From NCBI GenBank assembly GCA_947175545.1, contig CAMWNI010000001.1, positions 62,001 through 126,000 on the forward strand: a stretch of 64,000 bases of DNA. Reading direction: 5' to 3'. Shown one piece after another: positions 1-8,722 of this stretch. A model generated the notes under the pieces. It was not told the origin of the DNA. It did no database searches and saw nothing but the letters and a program-made list of their open reading frames with translations. The stretch is from an uncultured Porphyromonadaceae bacterium (GTDB taxonomy: Bacteria > Bacteroidota > Bacteroidia > Bacteroidales > Muribaculaceae). Both the position numbers and the translations under genes were made by a program. Numbering within the stretch: the first letter of the stretch is position 1; each line of letters opens with the position of its first letter.

Positions 1-638
1 TGCGCGGAGTCGACACCGTGCGCGCCATCACTGAGATTGCCTCTGAACTGGGAGTGAAACACCTGACGCTCTACACCTTCAGCACCGAAAACTGGAATAG
101 GCCCCGGACGGAAGTCAACGCGCTGATGGCCCTCGTCGGCATGGCGATTGTCCGCGAAACGCCTGATTTGATCAAAAACAACGTCCGGCTGACAATCATG
201 GGCCAGCTTGACCGGCTGCCCGACGAGACCCTCCGCATGCTCCGGCAGTGCATGGCCGACACAGCCTCTTGCACCGGCCTGCAGCTCAACCTGGCAATCA
301 GTTACTCCAGCCGCTGGGAAATCACCGAGGCCACCCGAAAAATTGCCGCCGACGTAGCCGCCGGACGCCTTAATCCGGCCGACATAACCCCGGAAACAGT
401 CAGCGCCGCAATGGCATCGCCCGAAATGCCGGACCCCGACCTGCTGATTCGAACAGGAGGAGATTTCCGCATCTCGAATTATCTCCTATGGCAGCTCGCC
501 TACTCGGAACTCTACTTCTCTCCCCTCTTCTGGCCCGACTTCGGCAAAAAAGAATTCATCGACGCAATTATCACCTTTCAGCAACGCCAGCGCCGCTTCG
601 GCCTTACCGGCGACCAAGTTACCTCTCAACAGAAATGA
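1..638 (+). CDS. uppS: Isoprenyl transferase (undecaprenyl diphosphate synthase), 5' end missing
   Basis: The reading frame is already open at the window edge, so the N-terminus with the first active-site aspartate lies outside; about 211 residues are visible. The family signature is clear: TFSTENWNRP near the start and the C-terminal block PDLLIRTGGDFRISNYLLWQ, followed by the usual SELYFSPLFWPDF. This cis-prenyltransferase family condenses isopentenyl diphosphate onto farnesyl diphosphate to make the C55 lipid carrier for peptidoglycan and surface polysaccharide. The stop TGA overlaps the ATG of bamA (ATGA at 635-638), so the two are probably translationally coupled. An internal GTG at 18 is not the real start because the codons before it (GVDT) also match the family. 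Confidence 0.95.
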   Translation, partial: RGVDTVRAITEIASELGVKHLTLYTFSTENWNRPRTEVNALMALVGMAIVRETPDLIKNNVRLTIMGQLDRLPDETLRMLRQCMADTASCTGLQLNLAISYSSRWEITEATRKIAADVAAGRLNPADITPETVSAAMASPEMPDPDLLIRTGGDFRISNYLLWQLAYSELYFSPLFWPDFGKKEFIDAIITFQQRQRRFGLTGDQVTSQQK

Positions 639-3286
639 AACCAGCAGCTATCATCGCAGCAATGCTTAAACGCTCAGTCCTGATAATGACCCTCGCGCTC
701 GGCGGCGCCATCTCCGCGGTCGCCCAGTCCGACACGGTCATGGCCCCACAGGTAATCTATACCGCCATGCCGAAAACATACACTATCGGAGGCATCGAAG
801 TGACCGGCGCGCCGAACTACATGCCGGAAATCGTCAAGAATTACGCCGGCCTGAAGGTTGGCGACCGAATCGAAGTGCCGGGCGTTGAACTAACCAACGC
901 CGCCAAGCGCCTGATGAACCAGAAACTCTTCTCGACTGTTAAAATCAACGTCGTCAAGACCGTCGGCAACCAGGTTTGGCTCGAATATGCCCTGCGACAG
1001 CAACCCCGAATCCACGAGGTTAACTATATTGGCATGAAGAAGAACGAGAAAGACGATATCATTGAGAAGCTCCACCTGTCCCGTGGCTATCAGATCTCGC
1101 CTGACCTCGTCAACAAAATCAAGACGAAAATCAGCGAATACTACGACGGAAAAGGCTACAAGAACGCCAAGATTGACATCCAGCTCGTCGACGCCCTCGG
1201 CGAACCCAACGAGCAGATTGTCAACATAATCGTCGACAAGCAGAACAAGGTGAAAGTCAACTCCATAACCTTCACCGGCAACGAAGTCTTCAGTGACCGC
1301 ACCCTGCGCAACACAATGAAGAAAACAAACCTGAAGTCCGACCTCATCAAACTCTTCAGCCAGAAAAAGTTTACCGACACGGACTATGAAGCCGACCTCA
1401 ACCGAATCCTTGACAAATACAACGAATACGGCTACCGCGACGCAACAATCATCTCTGACTCCGTCGTGCCTAATGAGAAAGGGTCAGTCGACATTTACAT
1501 CAACCTTGACGAAGGCAAAAAATACTATATCCGTGACATTAACTGGGTTGGCAACACTGTCTATCCAAGCGACCGCCTCCAGCAGGCTCTCGACATGAAG
1601 CGAGGCGACGTCTACAACCAGAAACTCCTCAACAAGCGCCTGCGCGAGGACGAAGACGCCGTTGCAAACGCCTACTATAACAACGGATACATCTTCTCGC
1701 ATATTGACGAAGTCGAACGCACAATCGACGGCGACTCCATTGACCTCGAAATGCGAGTTGTCGAAGGTCCGCAGGCCCGAATCAACGCCGTCAACATCAA
1801 CGGCAACGACCGTCTGTACGAAAAAGTTGTCCGCCGCGAACTCCGTACCAAGCCCGGACAACTCTTCAGCCGCGACGACCTGATGCGCTCCGCTCGCGAA
1901 ATCATGCAGATGGGCCATTTCGACCCGGAAAGCGTCAACCCGGATGTCCAGCCGAACACTGATGACGGCACCGTCGACATCAACTGGAACCTCGTCTCCA
2001 AAGCCAACGACCAGATTGAACTCTCGCTCGGATGGGGACAGACCGGCCTTATCGGCAAAGTCGGACTGAAATTCACAAACTTCTCAATCCGCAACCTCTT
2101 CCATCCCTCGACATATAAGGGACTCATTCCCCAGGGCGACGGCCAGACATTCTCCCTCAGCGTGCAAACCAATGCCCGTTACTATCAGGCCTACCAGGTC
2201 AGCTTTCTCGACCCCTGGTTCGGCGGCAAACGCCCCAACTCGCTCTCTGTAACCGCGTTTTATAGCCGGCAGACCGGCGTCAACAGCCGCTTCTACGGCA
2301 AAAACTATCAAAACTACCTCAATCAGTACGGCTACAGCAACTACTACGGCAACTACGGCTATGGCTACGGCGACAGCAACTACTTCTATCAGGACGCCTA
2401 CGACCCCAACCAGTGGCTCCAGATGGCCGGCCTGACCGTTGGATTCGGCAAACGCCTCAATTGGCCCGACGACTATTTCACCTTTAACGCCGACCTGACC
2501 TATAACTACTATGGTCTGAAAAACTGGCCCTATCTCTACTATATGGAGAACGGCGCGTCAAACTCCCTCGTCCTGGGCCTGACACTTGCTCGCAACAGCA
2601 TTGACAACCCCCTCTATACCCGTCGCGGCTCCTCATTCCAACTCTCGCTCCAGATGACCCCCCCGGCCTCGCTCTTCATGCCCGGAACCGACTGGAAGAA
2701 GCTGTCCGAGGAAGACACCGACGCCGCCAAGCACGAACGCTACAAATGGATTGAATATTGGAAACTCCGCTTCCACTCCAAGACATACACCCCGCTGACC
2801 AACCCCGAAGGTAAATATACGCTCGTTCTGATGACCCGAGCCGACTTCGGACTCATCGGATCATGGAACAAGTATGTCAAATCTCCGTTCGAAACCTTCT
2901 ACGTCGGCGGTGACGGCATGTCAGGTTCTTACACCTATGCAACCGAAACAATCGCCCTGCGCGGCTACGAAAACGGCTCACTGACCCCCTACAACAAACC
3001 CTCATACGCCTACACCCGCTTCGGCGTCGAAGTCCACTTCCCCTTCCTCCTGCAACCGACAACGACCATCTACGGCCTCGCCTTCGCCGAAGCCGGCAAC
3101 GCCTGGAACGACATCAAGGACTTCAACCCCTTCGCCCTGAAGCGCTCGGCAGGCGTCGGTCTGCGCGTGTTCCTCCCGATGGTCGGAATGCTCGGCATTG
3201 ACTGGGGCTACGGTTTCGACCGCGACATTGTCAACAACAAAATCGGCGGAAGCCACTTCCACTTCGTTCTCGGCCAGGAATTCTAA
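635..3286 (+). CDS. bamA: Outer membrane protein assembly factor BamA
   Basis: An 883-residue Omp85 protein. I chose the ATG at 635, which overlaps the uppS stop; ATG 662 is an alternative that gives a more compact signal peptide (MLKRSVLIMTLALGGAISAVAQ). Five POTRA-like repeats follow (roughly residues 45-450), each with the strand-turn pattern ending in G-N or G-x (for example SITFTGNEVF, INWVGNTVY, VNINGNDRLY). A 16-strand barrel follows and the chain ends in phenylalanine, the usual outer-membrane signal. BamA is the core of the machine that folds beta-barrel proteins into the outer membrane. The barrel carries a Tyr/Gly/Asn-rich stretch at about residues 554-590 (DNA 2296-2403), probably a surface loop. 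The two chaperone genes downstream support the function. Confidence 0.97.
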   Translation: MKPAAIIAAMLKRSVLIMTLALGGAISAVAQSDTVMAPQVIYTAMPKTYTIGGIEVTGAPNYMPEIVKNYAGLKVGDRIEVPGVELTNAAKRLMNQKLFSTVKINVVKTVGNQVWLEYALRQQPRIHEVNYIGMKKNEKDDIIEKLHLSRGYQISPDLVNKIKTKISEYYDGKGYKNAKIDIQLVDALGEPNEQIVNIIVDKQNKVKVNSITFTGNEVFSDRTLRNTMKKTNLKSDLIKLFSQKKFTDTDYEADLNRILDKYNEYGYRDATIISDSVVPNEKGSVDIYINLDEGKKYYIRDINWVGNTVYPSDRLQQALDMKRGDVYNQKLLNKRLREDEDAVANAYYNNGYIFSHIDEVERTIDGDSIDLEMRVVEGPQARINAVNINGNDRLYEKVVRRELRTKPGQLFSRDDLMRSAREIMQMGHFDPESVNPDVQPNTDDGTVDINWNLVSKANDQIELSLGWGQTGLIGKVGLKFTNFSIRNLFHPSTYKGLIPQGDGQTFSLSVQTNARYYQAYQVSFLDPWFGGKRPNSLSVTAFYSRQTGVNSRFYGKNYQNYLNQYGYSNYYGNYGYGYGDSNYFYQDAYDPNQWLQMAGLTVGFGKRLNWPDDYFTFNADLTYNYYGLKNWPYLYYMENGASNSLVLGLTLARNSIDNPLYTRRGSSFQLSLQMTPPASLFMPGTDWKKLSEEDTDAAKHERYKWIEYWKLRFHSKTYTPLTNPEGKYTLVLMTRADFGLIGSWNKYVKSPFETFYVGGDGMSGSYTYATETIALRGYENGSLTPYNKPSYAYTRFGVEVHFPFLLQPTTTIYGLAFAEAGNAWNDIKDFNPFALKRSAGVGLRVFLPMVGMLGIDWGYGFDRDIVNNKIGGSHFHFVLGQEF

Positions 3287-3366
3287 ACCTTTTCCGCCCG
3301 AAATTGTCTTAAATAATAACAGCTCCCCGATTTTCGTTATTAACCTATAAAATAAAACTGAAGATT

Positions 3367-3882
3367 ATGAAAAAAATTCTTATCATGCTTCTGCTCGCAC
3401 TCGGATGTGCCGCCGGAGCCTCTGCCCAGAAGTTTGCCCTGGTTGACATGGAATATATCCTCAAGAACTACCCTCAGTATGAAATGGCAAACGAACAGCT
3501 GAACCAGCTTTCACAGCGCTGGCAGAAAGAAGTCGAAGCCAAAGCCGCCGAGGCCGAAAACCTCTACAAAAACTATCAGAGCGACATGGTTTTCCTGACC
3601 GACGAACAGAAAAAAGCAAAGGAACAGGAAATTTTAAACAGCGAAAAGGCCGCAACCGAACTCAAATATAAATACTTCGGCCCGGAAGGCGAACTCTATC
3701 AGAAGCGCCAGACCCTCATGCAGCCAATCCAGGACGAAATCTACAACGCCATTAAAAAGATTTCCGACGAAAAGGGCTATCAGTGTGTCTTTGACCGCGC
3801 ATCATCGGCCAATATCGTCTTCGCATCGCCCCGAATCGACATCTCAAACGAAGTCCTGGACAAACTCGGCTACAGTAAATAA
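3367..3882 (+). CDS. OmpH/Skp family periplasmic chaperone (first copy)
   Basis: 171 residues with a signal peptide ending in GASAQ, then the family opening KFALVDMEYILKNYP, a long charged helical middle (about residues 40-115) rich in Glu, Lys, Ala and Gln, and a C-terminal segment KGYQCVFDRASSANIVFA. The family is a trimeric periplasmic holdase that carries unfolded outer-membrane proteins to BamA. It lies 80 bp after bamA and 73 bp before a second paralogue, the arrangement expected in Bacteroidales. The intergenic DNA on both sides is AT-rich with no clear terminator, so co-transcription with bamA is likely. Confidence 0.93.
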   Translation: MKKILIMLLLALGCAAGASAQKFALVDMEYILKNYPQYEMANEQLNQLSQRWQKEVEAKAAEAENLYKNYQSDMVFLTDEQKKAKEQEILNSEKAATELKYKYFGPEGELYQKRQTLMQPIQDEIYNAIKKISDEKGYQCVFDRASSANIVFASPRIDISNEVLDKLGYSK

Positions 3883-3955
3883 AAAAACTTAAGTATACAG
3901 AATTAAAAATTTAAAATATAACTAACAAAACAAACTTAACAGACTCTAAAAAACT

Positions 3956-4447
3956 ATGATTAAGAAAATCCTCGTGGCACTCGCCATCGCCCTTCCCTCT
4001 ATGGCATTCGCGCAGAAATTTGCCGTTGTTGACGCAGAAGCAATCATGCAGGTAATGCCGGAAACAAAGGCTGCCGAAGAGAAAGTGCAGCAGGCATCTG
4101 CCACTTTCCAGTCCGAGTTCGACAAGCTCCGCGAAGAAATCGACAAGAAATATGCCGAATATCAGGCGCTGCCCGCCGACACCCCTGAGAGCATCAAAGA
4201 ACGCCGCCAGCAGGAAATCCAGGAAATCGCCGAAAAGGCACAGCGTTTCCAGCAGCAGGCCCAGCAGGACCTCGAGCGCCAGCACATGCAGCTGCTCCAG
4301 CCCGTCCAGGAAAAGCTCCTCAACGCAATCAAGAGCGTAGGCGCCGAAGGTGGCTACACGATGGTATACCCCAACGGGCTTGCCCTCTATGTCGGCTCAG
4401 ACGTTACTGACATCACCGACGCCGTCAAAGCTAAACTCGGTCTCTGA
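3956..4447 (+). CDS. OmpH/Skp family periplasmic chaperone (second copy)
   Basis: 163 residues. The signal peptide ends in SMAFAQ, and the mature protein opens KFAVVDAEAIMQVMPETKAAEE, parallel to the copy upstream. The centre is a strongly helical, Gln/Glu/Ala-rich coiled coil (about residues 40-115), and the end has the family segment GGYTMVYPNGLALYVG. The two copies differ enough that they may handle different clients, which is inference. pepT starts 7 bp after the stop, so the two are probably in one transcript. Confidence 0.92.
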   Translation: MIKKILVALAIALPSMAFAQKFAVVDAEAIMQVMPETKAAEEKVQQASATFQSEFDKLREEIDKKYAEYQALPADTPESIKERRQQEIQEIAEKAQRFQQQAQQDLERQHMQLLQPVQEKLLNAIKSVGAEGGYTMVYPNGLALYVGSDVTDITDAVKAKLGL

Positions 4448-4454
4448 TTGAGCA

Positions 4455-5675
4455 ATGAACGTACTTGACAGATTTCTTGACTATGTGAAGTTCGACACTC
4501 AAAGTGACGAACTCACCAACATGTGGCCTTCAACTCCCGGACAGTACAAGTTTGCCGAGTATCTGAAGGAAAGAGTCGCCGAAATGGGCCTGACCGAGAT
4601 TTCTCTCGACGAAAACGGCTACCTGATGGCAACTCTCCCCGCCAACACTGACAAACCACTGCCGACCGTCGGTTTCATCGCCCACCTGGACACCAGCCCC
4701 GACATGAGCGGCCGCCACGTCAACCCCCGCATTGTCAGCGCCTATCCCGGAGGCGACATAGTGCTTAACAGCGAGAAAGCGATTGTCCTTTCCCCGCGCG
4801 AGTTCCCCGAGCTTGACCATTACGTCGGCCAGGACCTCGTTGTCACTGACGGAACAACTCTTCTCGGGGCTGACGACAAAGCCGGAATCGCCGAAATCAT
4901 GGCAGCCATCGAGTTCCTCCAGGCCAACCCCGAAATCAAACACGGCAAAATTCGCATTGCCTTCAACCCTGACGAAGAGATTGGTCGCGGAGCGCACCGC
5001 TTCAACGTCGAGCAGTTTGGCTGTGACTGGGCCTACACAATGGACGGCGGCGAAATCGGCGAACTGGAATATGAAAACTTCAACGCCGCAAGCGCCAAAA
5101 TCACCTTCATCGGACGCAACGTCCATCCCGGCTATGCCAAACACAAGATGATCAACTCGCTGCGCGTCGCAACCCAGTTTGCAATCATGCTGCCCCGCTG
5201 GGAAACCCCGGAACACACCGAGGGATACGAGGGATTCTACCACCTCGTCGGCATGCAGGGGACGGTTGAGAAAACCGAGCTGACCTACATAATCCGTGAC
5301 TTTGACCGCGACCGCTTCGAACGCCGCAAAAAGGAGTTTGAACACCTCGTGCGAAAAATAAACAAGGAATTCCCCGGCTGCGCTTCGCTGGAAATCAAAG
5401 ACCAGTATTACAACATGCGCGAAAAAGTCGAACCCGTCAGCTACATCGTCGACATCGCCGAACAGGCAATGAAGAACGCCGGCCTGACCCCGAAAGTCGT
5501 ACCCATTCGCGGCGGCACAGACGGCGCTCAGCTCAGCTTCAAGGGTCTACCCTGCCCCAACATCTTTGCCGGAGGTCTCAACTTCCACGGACGCTACGAA
5601 TTCGTTCCCGTCCGCAGCATGGAAAAAGCAGCTGAAGTCATCGTCGAGATTGTCAAGCTCGTCGCTGAAAAATAA
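4455..5675 (+). CDS. pepT: Peptidase T (tripeptidase), M20B family
   Basis: 406 residues, the normal length for peptidase T, a cytoplasmic two-zinc aminotripeptidase. Metal and catalytic motifs are in place: HLDTS (His77, Asp79), GADDKAG (Asp140), the DEEIGRG block (Glu174/Glu175) and MDGGE (Asp197). The near-C-terminal [20 protein letters not shown] segment is typical of the family. The start ATG lies 7 bp after the preceding chaperone stop. In many Bacteroidales this position after the OmpH pair holds a different housekeeping gene (from memory), so the neighbour relation here is likely convenience rather than shared function. A hairpin just downstream (5697-5752) probably ends the transcript. 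Confidence 0.95.
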   Translation: MNVLDRFLDYVKFDTQSDELTNMWPSTPGQYKFAEYLKERVAEMGLTEISLDENGYLMATLPANTDKPLPTVGFIAHLDTSPDMSGRHVNPRIVSAYPGGDIVLNSEKAIVLSPREFPELDHYVGQDLVVTDGTTLLGADDKAGIAEIMAAIEFLQANPEIKHGKIRIAFNPDEEIGRGAHRFNVEQFGCDWAYTMDGGEIGELEYENFNAASAKITFIGRNVHPGYAKHKMINSLRVATQFAIMLPRWETPEHTEGYEGFYHLVGMQGTVEKTELTYIIRDFDRDRFERRKKEFEHLVRKINKEFPGCASLEIKDQYYNMREKVEPVSYIVDIAEQAMKNAGLTPKVVPIRGGTDGAQLSFKGLPCPNIFAGGLNFHGRYEFVPVRSMEKAAEVIVEIVKLVAEK

Positions 5676-5696
5676 CCGTTTCAACTCACAATAAAA

Positions 5697-5752
5697 AAAG
5701 TCATTAAGGAGCGAAAGGCCAATTCAATGGTCTTAGCATCCTTAATGACTTT
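5697..5752. terminator. Long inverted repeat, probable terminator after pepT
   Basis: A perfect 14-bp stem (AAAGTCATTAAGGA at 5697-5710 with TCCTTAATGACTTT at 5739-5752) encloses 28 nt. The loop can form a small inner GGCC/GGTC hairpin. The left arm follows a run of seven A and the right arm is followed by TTAATAATAA, so it could work in both directions, though neither side has a strong U-run. It lies between pepT and the phosphatase gene. Confidence 0.6.
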
Positions 5753-5782
5753 AATAATAATCTGATAACCCGAAAAACCGTT

Positions 5783-6994
5783 ATGCGTAAGATTTTTCTC
5801 CTCATTCCGGCTCTGCTCCCTCTCCTTGCAGGCGCCCAAATGCTTCCCGCCGAACTCTGCCAAGGCAGCCGCCGCCCCTATCCTGAACCGGACTCAATAG
5901 TCGCAGCCCCTGACTCGCTCGTTGCGGTCATGATTAACCACGTCGGACGCCACGGCGCACGCTACGCCACGGCGCCAAAGCGATTTGCCGACATCACTGA
6001 CGCAATGACCAATGCCGACCTTACCCCCTTCGGCGAAAAAGTTCTCTCATCCGTCAACAATGCCGTCAACGTGACTGACGGCCGCTGGGGCGACCTTGAC
6101 TCGCTCGGCCAGGCCGAACAGCGCGGAATTGCACGTCGGCTCTGCCTGGCTTACCCCCAGTTGGTAATCGGCCAGAATATCTCCGCAATCAGTAGCTACG
6201 TCGGACGCTGTGTTGCCTCAATGGACGCCTTCACATCAACCGTGCGCAGATTCCAGAGCGGACTCGGCTCGGTCCGCACTCAATCCGGACGTCAGTTCAA
6301 CAGACTCATGCGCTTTTTCCAGACAGACTCGGCCTATGTCCGCTGGGCGGCCGAGAAACCTTACAAAACCGTTCTTGACGAGTTCACGTCGAAAACAACT
6401 CCCGGCGCGAGACTGACCGACCGCGTCTTTCGCTCCTTGCCCGAAAACCTCGACCCTGAAAAGTTCGACGCCGACCTCTACTACTGCCTCTCATCGCAGT
6501 CGGCAATGGGACTGCCTCTGACCTCAATGAATCTGCTGACAGCAGACGAGATGAACCGCCTGTGGCAGATCGACAACCTGCGACAATATCTCAGCCGCAC
6601 CTCATCGACCGTCTCAACCCTCCCGGCTGACATTGCCGCGCCGCTGCTGCTTGACCTTATCCGGTCAACCGACGACTTCATTGCCGGACGCTCAACCGAG
6701 ACCGTCCGACTGCGCTTCGGCCACGCCGAGACCCTGATGCCGCTGCTATCTCTGATGCGACTGCCTGACTGCTACTATCTGACCCACTACTTCGACACAG
6801 TCAGCGCCCACTGGCAGACCTGGCATGTCGTGCCGATGGCCTCCAACCTCCAGATGATTCTCTTCCGCAGCCCCGCATCCGGACGCCATTATGTCCGTCT
6901 GGACCTCAACGAGCGTCCCGTCGCAATCGACGGACTGACCTACATTCCCTGGGAGCGCCTCCGCGCCCATCTCCTCTCCCTCCTCCCCGCCTGA
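5783..6994 (+). CDS. Secreted histidine-type phosphatase (MINPP/acid-phosphatase clade)
   Basis: 403 residues with a signal peptide (MRKIFLLIPALLPLLAGAQ). The histidine phosphatase catalytic motif RHGAR sits at residues 56-60, and the matching proton-donor motif is HAE at 314-316. The HAE form (rather than HD) is that of multiple inositol polyphosphate phosphatases, some of which degrade phytate in gut Bacteroides; this makes an inositol-phosphate substrate plausible but unproven. The protein is probably periplasmic; no lipobox is visible. It stands alone, with a hairpin upstream and an unrelated gene with its own promoter downstream. Confidence 0.85.
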   Translation: MRKIFLLIPALLPLLAGAQMLPAELCQGSRRPYPEPDSIVAAPDSLVAVMINHVGRHGARYATAPKRFADITDAMTNADLTPFGEKVLSSVNNAVNVTDGRWGDLDSLGQAEQRGIARRLCLAYPQLVIGQNISAISSYVGRCVASMDAFTSTVRRFQSGLGSVRTQSGRQFNRLMRFFQTDSAYVRWAAEKPYKTVLDEFTSKTTPGARLTDRVFRSLPENLDPEKFDADLYYCLSSQSAMGLPLTSMNLLTADEMNRLWQIDNLRQYLSRTSSTVSTLPADIAAPLLLDLIRSTDDFIAGRSTETVRLRFGHAETLMPLLSLMRLPDCYYLTHYFDTVSAHWQTWHVVPMASNLQMILFRSPASGRHYVRLDLNERPVAIDGLTYIPWERLRAHLLSLLPA

Positions 6995-7053
6995 CATCAA
7001 TCTTTTTTTCGCAGAAAAGACAAAAAATACGCTCACTCCGGGCTACGGGTGCG

Positions 7054-7061
7054 TAACTTTG
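7054..7061 (+). promoter_or_regulatory. Bacteroidota -7 box just upstream of the terminase-like gene
   Basis: TAACTTTG matches TAnnTTTG exactly and ends only 7 nt before the ATG at 7069. With transcription starting a few bases after the box, the mRNA would have almost no leader. This supports both the start codon and independent expression of the gene. Confidence 0.7.
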
Positions 7062-7068
7062 CACCCGA

Positions 7069-8703
7069 ATGGAGAGTTTAGAGTCTGTTTATCAAAAAGA
7101 TTTCGTGCGCTGGGCGCGCGAATGTGTCAGAATCCGCCATAAAATGACGGGGCAACTTGTCTGTTGGGAACTCAATGGCCCCCAGCGCAAAGTTTTGGCA
7201 TTAATGGAGCGACAGCGGCTTGCAGGAAAGCCGATACGCCTCATTCTGCTAAAGGCTCGCCAGTGGGGAGGGTCAACCCTCATTCTGCTCTATATGGCCT
7301 GGATTCAGCTCTATCACACCGAAAACTGGCATTCGCTGATTTGTGCGCATTTCAAGGATGCGTCGACTACAATCCGCGGACTCTACTCGCAACTGGTCGA
7401 TAATTACCCCGCCGGACGGCTTCCTGAGGGAGTGAAGCTTGTTCCTTACGAGGGTATGCGCTCGGTCAGGCTGCTTGCGGGTCGCGGATGCCGAATCTCA
7501 GTATGCTCCGCCGAAAATGTCGATGCCGCACGCGGCGCCGACTACTCGATGGCACACCTGAGCGAGGTCGCTTTCTGGGCCGACACCCCCGGAAAGAAAG
7601 CGTCTGACCTGGTTCGGGCAATCTGCGGCTCGGTTCCGCGCGTTCCGCTGTCAATGATTGTGATGGAAAGCACCGCAAACGGCGTCGGCAACTTCTTTCA
7701 TCGCGAATGGGTCCGCGCCGTTGCCAGCGAATCGGACAAGACACCCGTATTCGTTGCCTGGCATGAAATCGAAATGTATCGCGAGGAGCTTACTGTCAGC
7801 CCTGAAGCCCTGGATGCATCGCTGACCGACTATGAACGCCGCATCAAGGAACAGTTCAGTCTGGATGACGAACAGATCAACTGGTACCACAACAAAAGCC
7901 GCGAATACCCCTCGCATGACCAGATGACCGCCGAATATCCTTCGACACAGGCCGAAGCCTTCGCCGCATCGCAGGTCTGCGTCTTTCCCGCGGCCTTCAT
8001 CGAAGCGATGCGCACCCAAATCACCCCCGCAGTCCGCACAATGGACTTCAACCCGGAGCGCGAAGAATTCTTCAACGCTCCCGGAGCAGCGCTGGAAGTC
8101 TGGGCCGACCCATGTCCGGAAACCGAACTTGGCGTAAAGCCCGCCTACATTGTGACCGTTGACGTCGGCGGCCGCTGGAGCGGCGCAGACTGGAGCGTAA
8201 TCGCCGTTTTCGACACCCGGCGCGACGGACGCCTGGAACTGGCCGCGCAGTGGCGCGGACACGTCGACCATGACATTCTCGGGCGCATCGCTCTTGCACT
8301 TGGACGGCATTACCATGACGCACTGCTCGTCATTGAGAGCAACACCCTCGAAAGCCAGTCGCTCGGCGTCCTCGAGCGCATAGCCGCCTCAGGCTATCGC
8401 AACCTCTACCAGCGCGTCTGCTACGAAAGTGCTGACGGACGCCAGGAGGTCCGCTACGGATTCCACACCAACGTGGCCACGAAATCAGCGGCCATTGCCG
8501 ATCTCATGGCTCTCATGCGCGACGGCAAACTGATTGAGCGGTCCTCCGCCGCCCTCGAAGAACTTGCCGCCTATGCCCGTCGTCCCGGCGGCTCAATGGG
8601 CGCCCCGGACGGCATGCACGACGACATGGTCATGACCCGCGCCATCGCCGCCTACGCTCTGCGCCAGTCCCATCCCCGCAACCTTCTGAGATTTAAAAAG
8701 TAA
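7069..8703 (+). CDS. Phage terminase large subunit-like protein, isolated
   Basis: 544 residues with both domains of a DNA-packaging motor. The ATPase half has a Walker A-like motif KARQWGGST (62-70), a Walker B-like MAHLSEVAFW with the acidic residue at 166, and a coupling motif MESTANG (199-205). The nuclease half has an RNase H-like acidic set: VDVGG (Asp365), GADWS (Asp374), VIESN (Glu423) and the final GAPDGMHDDMVM (Asp514, Asp518, Asp519). Nothing looks damaged. Large terminases normally sit beside small terminase, portal and capsid genes; here the neighbours are a phosphatase and tamL (convergent, 19 bp apart). It may be the last gene of a decayed prophage or a retained host gene; the sequence cannot decide. 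Confidence 0.88.
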   Translation: MESLESVYQKDFVRWARECVRIRHKMTGQLVCWELNGPQRKVLALMERQRLAGKPIRLILLKARQWGGSTLILLYMAWIQLYHTENWHSLICAHFKDASTTIRGLYSQLVDNYPAGRLPEGVKLVPYEGMRSVRLLAGRGCRISVCSAENVDAARGADYSMAHLSEVAFWADTPGKKASDLVRAICGSVPRVPLSMIVMESTANGVGNFFHREWVRAVASESDKTPVFVAWHEIEMYREELTVSPEALDASLTDYERRIKEQFSLDDEQINWYHNKSREYPSHDQMTAEYPSTQAEAFAASQVCVFPAAFIEAMRTQITPAVRTMDFNPEREEFFNAPGAALEVWADPCPETELGVKPAYIVTVDVGGRWSGADWSVIAVFDTRRDGRLELAAQWRGHVDHDILGRIALALGRHYHDALLVIESNTLESQSLGVLERIAASGYRNLYQRVCYESADGRQEVRYGFHTNVATKSAAIADLMALMRDGKLIERSSAALEELAAYARRPGGSMGAPDGMHDDMVMTRAIAAYALRQSHPRNLLRFKK

Positions 8704-8722
8704 GGTCCCGCAGTCCGCACGT

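Noticed and set aside
4530..5345. 271-codon open frame on the minus strand
   Set aside because: Mirror of pepT, which has all metal-binding motifs.
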